Positions 1 through 8,625 are shown, counted from the first letter of the stretch. The stretch: 64,000 bases of DNA from Streptomyces tanashiensis (GCF_014648895.1 NZ_BMRZ01000002.1:620001-684000); one strand, 5' to 3'. Made by a program: numbers and translations. Notes: generated from the sequence alone by a model not told the origin.

Positions 1-84
1 TCGGCGCGCCGCGCCGGAGGGACGTTCTCGCCCGCCGAGTGGCGGACGTACCTGCTTGGCATCCCCTTACGGAAGGTGTGCTGA
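1..84 (+). CDS. C-terminal end of a probable WD40-repeat protein (partial)
   Basis: Frame 1 is open from the window edge and ends at TGA 82-84, giving 27 residues that finish FSPAEWRTYLLGIPLRKVC. Endings of the form (L/F)(S/T)PAEWRxYLxGxxxRKxC are what I recall from the last blade of Streptomyces WD40-repeat (often nSTAND or peptidase-fused) proteins. The identification rests on this tail alone; the body of the gene lies outside the window. Confidence 0.5.
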   Translation, partial: SARRAGGTFSPAEWRTYLLGIPLRKVC

Positions 85-506
85 GCGGCGCCCGCGAGAC
101 CGGCCGGCGCGCCCGGCAGCGCGTCGAGCAGGCCGACGTCCGCGCCGGCGGGGAGGAGGACCGGCGCAGAACTCTTCGCGCCGGGGGACGAGGGTGTAAT
201 TCGTGTTCATGCCTGGCGTCCTTGGGGCCGCCGGTGTCTTGCGAGTCGCTCGGCGTCGGCCTGCTCGGTCCGGACGTAGGTCAGGGGCGGGGCGATGCCT
301 TCGATCTCGCCGGGCCGCTGCTCGTTTCCGGTGGTGTGGCGGTGGCCCCGCTGGGATCCGCCGCGTTCTCCGCCGATGAGATGCGGACGCCGTCCCCTCC
401 GGGCAGAGTGGGAAGGACCTGTTCGTACCGAGGTGGTCCCGTGTGGTCCCGCGTGCTGGAGACGGGACGGAGTGATGCGAGGATTGTCGTGACGTCGGAG
501 TGATCG
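85..506. other. Intergenic stretch with no supported gene
   Basis: About 420 bases separate the WD40-like tail from the phosphatase gene. Open frames cross it on both strands, but none has a good ribosome site plus recognisable protein sequence. I see no clear hairpin or promoter pair. Confidence 0.5.
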
Positions 507-1349
507 ATGTTCCGCAGACGGCCGGCCGACAGCAGCGAGGACCTTCTGGTCCGGCTCGGGTCGCTGACCGCCAGGGCGCGGGAGTTGGCCGAGACGCAGC
601 GTTCCCGTGTCGAGCTCGCCGTGGCCCTGCAGCGCGGCATGCTGCCCTCGCACCTGCCCAGTTTTCCGGGCGCCCGGCTGGCCGTCCGCTATGAGCCCGC
701 CAACCACGGGCTCAACGTCGGCGGTGACTGGTACGACGCCTTCTCCCTGCCCGGCGGGCAGATCGGCATGTCCATCGGTGACGTGCAGGGACACAACATC
801 GAGGCCGCCGCCTTCATGGGGCAGGTCCGTGTGGCACTGCGCGCGCTGGCCTCCGTCACCGGAGACCCTGGAGAGCTGCTCGGTCGCACCAACGACCTGC
901 TCATCTCTCTGGACGCCGACCTCTTCGCCACCTGCACCTTCCTGCGGCTCGACCCCGCTGCCGGCACCCTGGAGTGCGCCCGGGCCGGCCACATCCCCCA
1001 CATCTGGGCCACCACCGACGGCCGGTCCGGCATCGACGACAGCGAGGGCGGGCCTCCGCTCGGTGTGCTGCGCGGCGTCGACTACCCGGCCACGCGCCAC
1101 CGGCTCACCGCCGACGGTGTCTTCGTCCTCCTGACCGACGGGGTGGTGGAGGGGCCCTCGCTCCACGTCGACGAGGGTCTGGACCGGGTGACGAGGCTCG
1201 CCGGGATCACCGCCGTCGCCGGGCTGGACGTCGACGCGCTCGCCACCGCCGTCATGAAGCTGGCGGCCACGGTGGGGCACGAGGACGACGCGGCCGTCCT
1301 GGTCGTCGGCCATGACGGCGGTCCGGCCCGCCCGGCGGCCGAGGAGTGA
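507..1349 (+). CDS. SpoIIE/PP2C-type serine phosphatase
   Basis: 280 residues. After a short helical N-terminus (1-40) comes a SpoIIE/RsbU phosphatase domain (about 45-270). It shows LQRGMLPSHLP, the metal-binding motif GGDWYDAF, the second aspartate motif SIGDVQGH, an ARAGHIPH block and the late LTDGVVE and HEDDAAVLVV motifs. In the family these enzymes dephosphorylate anti-sigma-factor antagonists. No PAS, GAF or kinase domain is attached, so the input is probably cytoplasmic or a partner protein. A membrane MASE1 protein follows 116 bases downstream on the same strand and could be such a partner (inference). Confidence 0.85.
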   Translation: MFRRRPADSSEDLLVRLGSLTARARELAETQRSRVELAVALQRGMLPSHLPSFPGARLAVRYEPANHGLNVGGDWYDAFSLPGGQIGMSIGDVQGHNIEAAAFMGQVRVALRALASVTGDPGELLGRTNDLLISLDADLFATCTFLRLDPAAGTLECARAGHIPHIWATTDGRSGIDDSEGGPPLGVLRGVDYPATRHRLTADGVFVLLTDGVVEGPSLHVDEGLDRVTRLAGITAVAGLDVDALATAVMKLAATVGHEDDAAVLVVGHDGGPARPAAEE

Positions 1350-1465
1350 GGGGAGGGGGCTCGCCTCGGGCCGGGTCGGTCCTCGGACCCGCCCGGGCCC
1401 GTGCCCGACGGCGGCGCCCGACACGCAGGGGCCTTGCCCGGTCGTGGCGGCCCGGTCGGTGTCTG

Positions 1466-2485
1466 ATGGCTGACGTGTTGGATACTCGGCAGTTCCGGTC
1501 CGCTACGGAGGCGGCTCTGATGTCGCTGGCCGTGGCGGTTTGCTACTTCGCGGCCGGACGACTCGGCCTGATGGGCCGCCTCGTCGTCGAAGGCGTGGTG
1601 GTCACCCCCATCTGGCCGCCCACCGGCGTCGCCGTCGCCGCCTTGCTGCTGCTCGGCGCGCGGGTCTGGCCTGGGATCGCCCTCGGCTCCTTCCTCGTCA
1701 TCGCCTCCCTCACCACTCCGGGGCCCACCACAGCGGTCACCGTGGCCAGCAACACCGTCGCACCACTGTGCGCCTTCCTGCTGCTGCGACGGGCCGGCTT
1801 CCGGCTCGACATGGCGCGGCTGCGGGACGGACTCTCCCTGGTCTTCCTCGGCGGGTTCGGCGCCATGCTGATCAGCGCGACCGCGGGGGTCGGACTGCAG
1901 GTGGCGAAGAGCTCCCTGGACAAGAGCGAGTTCTGGCCCGTCTGGCTGGCCTGGTGGGTGGGCGACACCATGGGGGTACTGCTCGTCGCCCCGCTCCTCC
2001 TCGTCCTCGCGGGGCCGGCCGGACGGTTCCGGGTACGGCGCTGGAAAGAGGCGGCCCTTCTGGGGCTGACGACCCTGATCCTCATGCCCATGGCCGTGCT
2101 CAGCCCGACGAGCATGCTCTTCCTCGTCTTCCCCCTGCTGATCTGGGCAGCGCTCCGCTTCCAGCTCGCCGGAAGCATGCTGTGCGCGCTCTTCGCCTCC
2201 GTGCTCGCCACCTTCGAGGCGACCTCCGGACGGGGCGCGTTCCTCCACCTCACGGACGTCGAGATCATGGCCAAGCTCCAGGCGTTCAACGGTTGCGCCG
2301 CACTGACCGCCCTGCTTCTCGCCTCCGTCATCACCGAGCAGCGTGCGACCCGCCGGTCGGTGCGCCGCGCCTGCCAGGAACTCGCGGAGGTCCTGGAGCA
2401 CCTCGCGGCGGGCGAGCCCTCACCGGGTCCACCTGACACCGCCGAGCGCCGGGCAGCCCCACCCGGCGGACACCGGAATCCGTGA
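1466..2485 (+). CDS. MASE1-domain integral membrane protein
   Basis: 339 residues from the ATG at 1466; the open frame extends further upstream, but that part is arginine-rich and not membrane-like. About eight hydrophobic segments fill residues 15-290, with the PIWPPTGVAVAALLLLG stretch and WVGDTMGVLLVAPLLL, both typical of MASE1 sensory membrane domains. A short charged tail follows with no GGDEF, kinase or phosphatase domain. The output may therefore be supplied in trans, possibly by the SpoIIE-type phosphatase just upstream (inference). A perfect hairpin begins at its stop codon. Confidence 0.75.
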   Translation: MADVLDTRQFRSATEAALMSLAVAVCYFAAGRLGLMGRLVVEGVVVTPIWPPTGVAVAALLLLGARVWPGIALGSFLVIASLTTPGPTTAVTVASNTVAPLCAFLLLRRAGFRLDMARLRDGLSLVFLGGFGAMLISATAGVGLQVAKSSLDKSEFWPVWLAWWVGDTMGVLLVAPLLLVLAGPAGRFRVRRWKEAALLGLTTLILMPMAVLSPTSMLFLVFPLLIWAALRFQLAGSMLCALFASVLATFEATSGRGAFLHLTDVEIMAKLQAFNGCAALTALLLASVITEQRATRRSVRRACQELAEVLEHLAAGEPSPGPPDTAERRAAPPGGHRNP

Positions 2486-2514
2486 TCCCTGCGCCGGAGC
2501 CGGCGCAGGGATCA
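2483..2514 (+). terminator. Perfect palindromic terminator after the MASE1 gene
   Basis: Arms TGATCCCTGCGCCGG (2483-2497) and its exact complement (2500-2514) pair over 15 bp with a 2-base AG gap. The stop codon TGA is inside the left arm. There is no T-run, as is usual for Streptomyces. Confidence 0.8.
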
Positions 2515-2589
2515 GGAGCCGCTGTGCCGGGCCTCTTCTCTGCCAGCGTGGACCTGCGGCAAAGCGATCCTGCGGAACCCGGCCCGGGG

Positions 2590-2764
2590 AGACCTGTAGG
2601 CCGCCCCTTCATCTGTGTCCCGACTCGCCGCCGCCACGGACCATCCGGTCAGGGGCCCACTCCAGGCCGACCAAGATCCGGGCCATACAAGGACCAGCCG
2701 CCAAGGGCGTGGTCGAATCATGGCCGTTTCCGCTGATCATCGACCGTGCGAGGCGTGTACCACC
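2590..2764. repeat. Direct repeat copy 1 (about 175 bp)
   Basis: This stretch matches 5671-5847 in the same orientation with scattered substitutions and small indels. Shared blocks include GCCGCCGCCACGG, GGGCCCACTCC, AAGATCCGGGCCATAC and GACCAGCCGCC. On the minus strand both copies can be read as similar peptides (ISGNGHDS.../TSGNGRDP..., GPxMARILxGxEWAP), so it may be a transposase or IS-end relic, but I cannot name the family. It directly follows a truncated minus-strand gene start. Confidence 0.65.
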
Positions 2765-2833
2765 AGAAGACGAAAGACCTTCCTTGCACAGGGCAAGCGC
2801 CTCCAGGCCGGTCCATTCGTGAACGGTCGCCAC
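2765..2833 (-). pseudogene. 5' stub of a helix-turn-helix-type regulator gene
   Basis: On the minus strand a GTG at 2833 is preceded by AAGGAG with a 6-base spacer and encodes VATVHEWTGLEALALCKEG. This resembles the first residues of a common Streptomyces family of XRE/TPR regulators (xTVxEWTGxEAxALRxA..., from memory). After about 20 codons the similarity stops at the edge of direct repeat copy 1. The stub therefore looks like a gene cut by the repeat element or by a deletion. Confidence 0.4.
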
Positions 2834-2943
2834 GTGCCACTCCTTCCGATGCCATCGAAGCACGTGACGACCGCGCCGGGGGCGGTTGTGGCACAGAAGT
2901 GGGACGGACGTGGATCGTTGGCCTTGATATGGGGCGGGGTACG

Positions 2944-3033
2944 TGGAGTTGGATTGTTCCGGACGGGCTGTGGGAGATCGCGAGGCCGCTGATCCCGCCG
3001 TCCAGGGTGCGACCGCAGGGCGGCGGGACGCAG
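2944..3033 (+). pseudogene. IS5-type transposase N-terminal relic (plus strand)
   Basis: The plus-strand frame reads IVPDGLWEIARPLIPPSRVRPQGGGTQ, the characteristic start of an IS5-group transposase common in Streptomyces. No catalytic DDE region follows. It ends where sequence belonging to a second, oppositely oriented transposase relic begins. Confidence 0.65.
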
Positions 3034-3069
3034 GACCTGCGGCCCCCTTTGACCCCGGGGCCGGGGCAG

Positions 3070-3233
3070 ATCTGTGCGGGCCCCGGCGGCGTGCTGATGG
3101 GCGCGGACGCTGGTGGAGTCGACCGAGATGTCCCAGTCGATCTCGCCTGCGGCGTCGGCCGCGGCCTGGACCGCAGCCGTTCCCACTCGGCATCACTCAG
3201 ATCGCCCCGCCGCATGCCCACAGGAACCTTGGG
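3070..3233 (-). pseudogene. IS5-type transposase relic (minus strand), internally deleted
   Basis: Minus-strand frames read VPVGMRRGDLSDAEWE and then, in another frame, QAAADAAGEIDWDISVDSTSVRAHQHAAGAR. The first is the N-terminus and the second the first catalytic-aspartate block (DSTSVRAHQHAAG) of an IS5/IS1182-like transposase. The segment between them is missing and the frame changes near 3180, so the gene is dead. It lies tail to tail with the plus-strand relic, suggesting one element inserted into another. Confidence 0.65.
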
Positions 3234-3317
3234 CACGGAATAGTCACATGATCGGCCGGACAAGTCCTAGCTGCCGGTGCTCGTGACGTTGCCGGGGTGG
3301 GTGCAGGGCCCTGCTTC

Positions 3318-3558
3318 TCACCAAGGCGCGATGTGAGGGCAGGGCATCGGGAGCCGGGCCGCCGGGGGGGGGACGGTGGTCTTCACCAGCTCCTGGTCCG
3401 TGTCGGCCTCCGCGTCCGTCTGGAGGCCTGCGTCGCGCTTCTTCACGAAGCCCGAGGAAGCTGTTCAGCTCGCGCTTGACGACGGGGGCGTGGAGGTAGA
3501 GGCCGATGATGTTGATGACGGCGAGCAAGAAGTGCACGGCGTCGGCCTTCGCGGTCAT
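3318..3558 (-). pseudogene. Small hypothetical gene, probably frameshifted
   Basis: From the ATG at 3558 the protein begins MTAKADAVHFLLAVINIIGL with one hydrophobic segment and continues to VVKRELNSFLG. Near 3445 the plausible coding frame switches to GFVKKRDAGLQTDAEADTDQELVKTTV, ending at a stop at 3318-3320; the unshifted frame runs to 3244. A run of nine G (plus strand, about 3364-3372) lies in the distal part. It is 63 bases downstream of the SPFH gene on the same strand and could be the third gene of that operon. I do not recognise the family. Confidence 0.35.
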
Positions 3559-3621
3559 ACTGCCGGTACGTTCGCGGCAACCCGCAGGGAGGGGACCGGC
3601 ACCGGCGGCATCAGGGGCCGA

Positions 3622-4680
3622 CTACCCGTCCTCCGGCCCCCGCGGCACCTGACGGCCACCGGTGAAGGGAAGCGTGTCGGCATCGGCTTCAGCCGCGTCG
3701 GCAAGCGCCTCGGCGGCGGCTTCCGCGGCCTTCGCCGCATCCTCGGCCGCCTGGGCGGCGGCCGTGTCCTCCGCGGACGTCTCCCGGGTGGCCGGAGACT
3801 GGGGCAGCACCTCGTTGAAAGCGCGGGACACCCCTTGAAGCGCGGAGGTGACCTCGCTGGGAATCACCCAGAAGGTGCTGCCGGCGCCTTGGGCGAGCTG
3901 GGGCAGCATCTGCATGTACTGGTAGGCGAGGAGCTTGGGGTCGGGGTCGTTGCGGTGCACGGCCTGGAACACCTCGTCGATGGCCCGGGACTGGCCCTCG
4001 GCCTTGAGGATCTCTGCGGTGCGGTTGCCCTCCGCTCGGAGCACGGCGGCCTGCTTGTCCCCCTCGGCGGTCAGGATCTGCGACTGCCGCTGTCCCTCGG
4101 CCCCGAGAATCGCCGCCCGCTTGTCGCGCTCGGCACGCATCTGCTTCTCCATCGCGTCCTTGATGGACTGCGGCGGGTCGATGGCCTTGATCTCCACGCG
4201 GTTGACCCTCAGCCCCCACTTGCCCGTCGCCTCGTCGAGCACACCACGGAGCTGGTTGTTGATGGTGTCACGGGAGGTCAGGGTCTTCTCCAGGTCCATC
4301 GAGCCCACAACGTTGCGCAGAGTGGTCACGGTGAGCTGTTCGACGCCCTGCAGGAAGTCGGCGATCTCGTAGGCGGCCGCTCGTGGATCGGTGACCTGGA
4401 AGTACAGCACGGTGTCGATCTCGACGACCAGGTTGTCCTCGGTGATGACCGGCTGTGGCCTGAACGAGACCACCTGTTCCCGCAGGTCGATCTCCGGATA
4501 GACGCGGTCGACATACGGGATGACGAGATTGAGCCCCGGCCGCAGCGTGCGCCGGTAGCGGCCGAGGCGCTCGACGTTGCGGGCGCGGGCCTGCGGCACG
4601 ATGCGTACCGCCCGTACCACCGTGAACACCGCGAGCGCCGCGAGGATCAGACCGGCTATGAGCAATCCCGGCACGTCCAT
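3622..4680 (-). CDS. SPFH/Band 7 (stomatin-like) membrane protein
   Basis: 352 residues: an N-terminal membrane helix (about 5-25), then an SPFH domain. Visible motifs include VPQARARNVERLGRYRRTL, GLNLVIPYVDRVY, VITEDNLVVEIDTVLYFQV and RNVVGSMDLEKTLTSRD, followed by a long A/E/K/R coiled coil (about 175-260) with alternating AEGDKQAAVLRAEG and AEGQ repeats. An alanine/glutamate-rich tail closes the protein. The family forms membrane microdomain scaffolds. The NfeD-like gene ends 3 bases upstream, the usual NfeD-SPFH operon arrangement. Confidence 0.9.
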   Translation of the reverse strand: MDVPGLLIAGLILAALAVFTVVRAVRIVPQARARNVERLGRYRRTLRPGLNLVIPYVDRVYPEIDLREQVVSFRPQPVITEDNLVVEIDTVLYFQVTDPRAAAYEIADFLQGVEQLTVTTLRNVVGSMDLEKTLTSRDTINNQLRGVLDEATGKWGLRVNRVEIKAIDPPQSIKDAMEKQMRAERDKRAAILGAEGQRQSQILTAEGDKQAAVLRAEGNRTAEILKAEGQSRAIDEVFQAVHRNDPDPKLLAYQYMQMLPQLAQGAGSTFWVIPSEVTSALQGVSRAFNEVLPQSPATRETSAEDTAAAQAAEDAAKAAEAAAEALADAAEADADTLPFTGGRQVPRGPEDG

Positions 4681-4683
4681 GAC

Positions 4684-5115
4684 CTACTCCCGGGGGTAGA
4701 CGACGGCGGTGGCGCCGTCGATCTCCATGACGTCGACGGTCGCCCCCGGAGGTATCACCAGCGTGTCGTCGTAGGCGCGGGCCGTCCATTCCTCGCCACC
4801 GATGCGGACCCTGCCGCCCAGTCCCGTCACTTCCGCTACGACGTATGCGGAGCGGCCCACCAGAGCGTCCACGCCGAACCTCTCGGCCTGAGGCTTGAGC
4901 AGATGACGCACGGCGACGGGGCGCACGAACAGCAGACTCACCACGGCCAGTACAGTGAAGACCACGAGCTGCAAGGGCGGCGGGAGCCCCAGGGCGGCGG
5001 TTCCCGCCGTGACCGCCGCGGCGACACCGAGGATCCCGAGCGCGGCCGTGAGAGTGAAGATCTCCGCCACCACCAGCACCCCTGCGGCGATCGACCAGAC
5101 CAGCCAAAGGTCCAT
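4684..5115 (-). CDS. NfeD-like membrane protein
   Basis: 143 residues from the ATG at 5115, chosen over 5166 because GGGAGAG lies just upstream and the protein then starts MDLWLVWSIAAG. Two or three hydrophobic segments occupy residues 3-65. They are followed by a small OB-fold domain (about 85-143) with LVGRSAYVVAEVTGLGGRVRIGGEEWTA, typical of NfeD. NfeD proteins act with SPFH/stomatin partners, and the partner gene follows with a 3-base gap, so the two are surely co-transcribed. Confidence 0.88.
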   Translation of the reverse strand: MDLWLVWSIAAGVLVVAEIFTLTAALGILGVAAAVTAGTAALGLPPPLQLVVFTVLAVVSLLFVRPVAVRHLLKPQAERFGVDALVGRSAYVVAEVTGLGGRVRIGGEEWTARAYDDTLVIPPGATVDVMEIDGATAVVYPRE

Positions 5116-5670
5116 GGCACTCTCCCGGCAGGTGCGACTGTGCGAAGGCCCGAACAAGAAGTGCACCCTTTTGCCGTATCTACCCCGTTTCGCGAGCGAG
5201 CACGCTCAGGCGTCGGGAACGGCCACGTCGGCGGGATGTGCCGCGTGCCGCCCAACGGGGCGGGCGAAGAGATGGCGAGGGTCCGTCGCCCGGGTGATCA
5301 CGGCTTCGACGGCGGGCTCCATGCCTGTCTGGAGGGCGGATCAAGACGTCTGCCGAGAATCCGTACGACGCCGTCGGCGCGTACGTCCTGCACTCCCTCC
5401 CCCCGCCGAGGGAGGCGGCTCACGAGAACCAGCTCGCGAGCTGCGCTGCATGCCGCCGCGAAGTCGACGAGGCGGACGGCAGCGCGGCTGGCCGGCGCCG
5501 TGAGTACCACCGCGTCCCCCGAACTACCGCGGCGGCGTCGCCCGCGGCGGCGTCGCCCTGTGGCAGCACCGCTGGGCCGAGGACGCCCGCACCAGGGCCG
5601 TCCAGGCAGAGGAGCGTCCAAGCCCTGGCGACTTTCTCTGTCGTGGCGCCATGGATCGCGGAGGGCCGTG
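5116..5670. other. Gene-poor region upstream of the NfeD operon
   Basis: The promoter of the NfeD-SPFH operon should lie in the first 100-150 bases, but no convincing -35/-10 pair is visible. The rest holds only shadow frames. A minus-strand stretch about 5300-5490 has protein-like composition (VRLVDFAAACSAARELVLVSRLP) without a start signal and may be a gene fragment. Confidence 0.4.
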
Positions 5671-5847
5671 GCGACCTGTCGGCCCACCCTTGGATTGTGT
5701 TCCAGCTTGCCGCCGCCACGGGCCATCGGTCAGGGGGCCCACTCCGCTCCGATCAAGATCCGGGCCATACGCGGACCAGCCGCCTGCACCCTGGCGGGAT
5801 CTCGGCCATTTCCGCTGGTCAGCGGCCACGGGTGGGCGGGTACCACC
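5671..5847. repeat. Direct repeat copy 2 (about 175 bp)
   Basis: Second copy of the repeat at 2590-2764, same orientation, about 3 kb away, with the NfeD-SPFH pair between the copies. The right edge (GTACCAC at 5840-5846) corresponds to 2757-2763 of copy 1. As in copy 1, the right edge abuts the 5' part of a broken minus-strand gene. Confidence 0.65.
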
Positions 5848-5920
5848 CGCACTCGAAGCATCTGCTTCAAACACTGACATCCGCCAGCGTCGCCCCGATG
5901 TCGAAGAAGAGCACGGTCAT
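5848..5920 (-). pseudogene. 5' stub of a HAD-family hydrolase gene
   Basis: An ATG at 5920 with GGAGA upstream starts MTVLFFDIGATLADVSV, a HAD-like N-terminus with the DxGxT-type motif I. The frame then hits TGA at 5867-5869. Skipping one T continues as EADASS before homology ends at direct repeat copy 2. The gene therefore carries both a frameshift and a truncation and cannot make an enzyme. Confidence 0.6.
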
Positions 5921-6775
5921 CTCGGCGTCTCCGATGGTTGAACGGCACACATGGGATGACGCCCGGCCTGATGGCGCCCTGAGACGGTCCTCCCTGCGCG
6001 GTGACCCGCAGCCGTGCACGCTGCTCCGATCGCCCCACTGCATCCTCCGTCCGCGGTGGCCTTCCCTCATCACGGAATCAGAAGTGGTTCGGCAACTCTC
6101 CAGGCGATCAGGCCGATTTCGCCGTCCGCCGCGATGGCGGGCTCTGCCTGGACGGTTGGCCTGGTCCCCGCGTGCACCGGGGTGTCCCCATGCCCAGGGG
6201 TCGTGTGGGCGGGGCCGGCCGAGTCGTCCCCACCTATGCGGGAGGGATGACCTGCCGGGCTTCCGCGTGTGCGGCCCCGCCCAGGATCCGGTCCCGAGGT
6301 CGGTGTGGTGGTGGGCGAGGTGCGGGCCGGTCCACCGCCTCCCACACCTCCTGCGCGTCGAGTCAGCCTCATCTCCACTGTGCAGTACGCCGGTTGTTAG
6401 AGCTGATGCTCCAGCTGATGGGCCGTCCGAGGCCATCAGCGATGACCGACATACGAACTCGAAGATCGCCATCCAGGCCGGGCCACCGCGACGATCAGGA
6501 GTACCCCTTGATCACGCCGAGGACAGCGGCCCGGTACTGCTCGTTGGCACTGGCGAGCCGGAACTGAACTGGTTTCACGACGAGTTGTGGGCTGCCGGGA
6601 GGGCGGGAACGGTCACGGCCTGGGTGAGGGCGCCCCGGTCCTGGACCGATTCGCCGTACCCGATCGTCTTCCCGCCAGGTACTCGGCTGCTTCGCGGCGA
6701 CCGGCCACCCGTACCACCCGCCCGGCCGCACCCCGCACTCGTCGGTGACCCCGCTGTTCGTAGGCGAGGGGAAGG
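5921..6775. other. Gene-poor region, no supported gene
   Basis: Over 800 bases between the HAD stub and the beta-helix gene. Frames open on both strands lack ribosome sites and recognisable domains. A short minus-strand peptide ending QFRLASANEQYRAAVLGVIKGYS (about 6495-6590) looks protein-like and may be the remnant of a lost gene, but I cannot place it. Confidence 0.4.
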
Positions 6776-8353
6776 TCAGATCGTGTTCTGTACAGGCGTG
6801 GTGCCCGTGCCGTTGTCCGTGATCGCGGGGGTACTGGAGCCGCGGGCGGTGAGGTCGTTGCCGACCAGCCAGGTACCGCTGGAGCCCGCCATCACGCCGA
6901 TCGCGGCCCCCGAGGCGCCGCCGGTGACCGCACCTACGGTGGTGGCCTGGACGAAGGTGCCCACCGCGTTGCCGCCGACCCGGACGGCGTAGCCGGTGGC
7001 TCCTGTGATCCGGTTGCCTCGCAGGGTGGCGCCGTTCACGCCCGTGTTGATGCCGGGGCCGGTCGTGGCCAGGACCGTGTTGTCGGCGACGAGGGTACCG
7101 ATGGAGCCGCTGTCGATGCCGATGCCGTCGCCCTGGATGTCCGTGAGGCTGTTCTGGGCGACGACGGCTTGAGGGGAGCTCTGGACGTGGATGCCCTGGC
7201 AGTTGCCGGTGGGGGTGAGGCGCAGGGTGGCGGTGACGGTGTTGCGGATGACGGTGAGGCCGTCGGTCTGCGCGACGTAGATACCTGCCTCGCCCTTCAC
7301 CGACTCGACGGTGTTGTCGGAGACGGTGATGTCACGGTGGCGGGCGCCGCCTGCGGCGACGCTGGCGGAGATGCCGCCGCTGCCGTCGACGCCGCGGACC
7401 GTGTTGCCGCTGATGGTGATGCCGCTGATGCCATTGCCCTGGGGCGAGTTGAGGTAGATACCGTGGAGCGCGACATCGGTGACCGTGTTGTCGGCGATGA
7501 CGGAGTCCTGCCAGTCGGCGGCACGGATGCCGAACGCGCCGCTCTTCTGGACCGTGTTGCCGATGACCCTGATTCGCCGGTGGAACACGCCCTTGGCGCC
7601 CCAGTGGTCCCCGCACAGGGCGCCGAACGGCCCGGTTGTGGTGCCGGCGCGCAGGGTGCAGCCGGTGATGAGGATGTCCTCGCAGCCAGTGGCGTCGTAG
7701 GCGGGGGCGGGAAGGTTCCCCTCGGTGGCGCAGGTGATCTGGACGGCTTCCTTGGTGGTGAGGCTCGCGCCGTCCCCGGGGTGGTGGCCGTCGAAGACGC
7801 AGTTCACGACAGCCGCGTTCCGGACCGCGTTCAACTCGACGGCATGCGCCGAGGGGGTATCGACGAAGGTGCAGTCCTTGACCAGGACGCCTTCGCAGTG
7901 GGCGAAGCCGACGGCGTCGCTCTGCTTGCTGAACTGTGCGCCTCGCATGTCCCAGGTGCCGCCGAGGACGGCGATGTTCCCCGCGCCCGCGTAGCCGTAC
8001 ACGGGGGTGACCGAGTCGAAGTTCTTGAGCAACGCGCCGCTGTCCTTGGTACGGACGATGCGGGCTCCGTACGCGGACACGGTGGTGTCGGCGGCGAGGA
8101 CGAGGCTCGCGCCGACGGGGTAGGTGCCGGGTGGCACCAGCAGGGTGGCCGCGCCCGGTACGGCCTTCACCGCGGCGAGGGCGCTCTGGAAAGCGGCGGT
8201 GTCGTCGGTGACGCCGTCGCCCTTCGCTCCGTGGGCCGTGACGTCCACGACGACCCCGCCTGCGGCCGCGGCGGCCGGCGCGCCCAGCACGGACGCGCCG
8301 CCCCAGGCCCCTACGAATCCACCCATGGCCAGCATCAACGCGCGACGTTCCAT
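6776..8353 (-). CDS. Secreted right-handed beta-helix (pectate-lyase-like) protein
   Basis: 525 residues. A signal peptide with ERRALMLAMGG (Tat-like twin arginine) and an AAAAAGG cleavage region occupy residues 1-32. Residues 35-90 match the pectate-lyase-superfamily start (VTAHGAKGDGVTDDTAAFQSAL ... LLVPPGTYPVGASL). The rest is a parallel beta-helix of about 22-residue coils with recurring xxxNTV/ISGNTV motifs. The family includes polysaccharide lyases, hydrolases and epimerases. No catalytic set can be fixed by eye, so the substrate is unknown. The gene stands alone. Confidence 0.8.
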   Translation of the reverse strand: MERRALMLAMGGFVGAWGGASVLGAPAAAAAGGVVVDVTAHGAKGDGVTDDTAAFQSALAAVKAVPGAATLLVPPGTYPVGASLVLAADTTVSAYGARIVRTKDSGALLKNFDSVTPVYGYAGAGNIAVLGGTWDMRGAQFSKQSDAVGFAHCEGVLVKDCTFVDTPSAHAVELNAVRNAAVVNCVFDGHHPGDGASLTTKEAVQITCATEGNLPAPAYDATGCEDILITGCTLRAGTTTGPFGALCGDHWGAKGVFHRRIRVIGNTVQKSGAFGIRAADWQDSVIADNTVTDVALHGIYLNSPQGNGISGITISGNTVRGVDGSGGISASVAAGGARHRDITVSDNTVESVKGEAGIYVAQTDGLTVIRNTVTATLRLTPTGNCQGIHVQSSPQAVVAQNSLTDIQGDGIGIDSGSIGTLVADNTVLATTGPGINTGVNGATLRGNRITGATGYAVRVGGNAVGTFVQATTVGAVTGGASGAAIGVMAGSSGTWLVGNDLTARGSSTPAITDNGTGTTPVQNTI

Positions 8354-8625
8354 GCGCCCTTCCCCGTTCTCTCGACGCTTGGCAGGAGCGTACGTCAGAG
8401 GCGTCAGGGCCTGTCACGGGAGGGGCACGCGGACGAAGGCAGGCGGACCCGGCGCCCTCGCGCCTGGAACACGGTGCCACCTCGGGGATCGACGTCACCA
8501 AGGCCCGTCGCGGCCAACTTCCTCCCGCTGTGGACCAGTTACTTCGAAGGCTCGCAGCATGAAGATCCGGGAAGAGCTATCGTCTGCGCTCGGGCCGGGG
8601 GGACACCGGGGAGGGGAGTGGCCAC

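Noticed and set aside
5527..5557. Repeated GGCGGCGTCGCCC-like units as a possible CRISPR or tandem array
   Set aside because: Only two short units, no spacers and no cas genes; simple GC-rich redundancy.
3376..5877. 833-codon plus-strand open frame
   Set aside because: It is antisense to the SPFH and NfeD genes and its product is low-complexity Arg/Gly/His/Asp sequence typical of shadow frames in GC-rich DNA.
6495..6731. Minus-strand ORF ending QFRLASANEQYRAAVLGVIKGYS
   Set aside because: Only the last third looks protein-like; no start signal or recognisable family, so it is mentioned only as a possible remnant.
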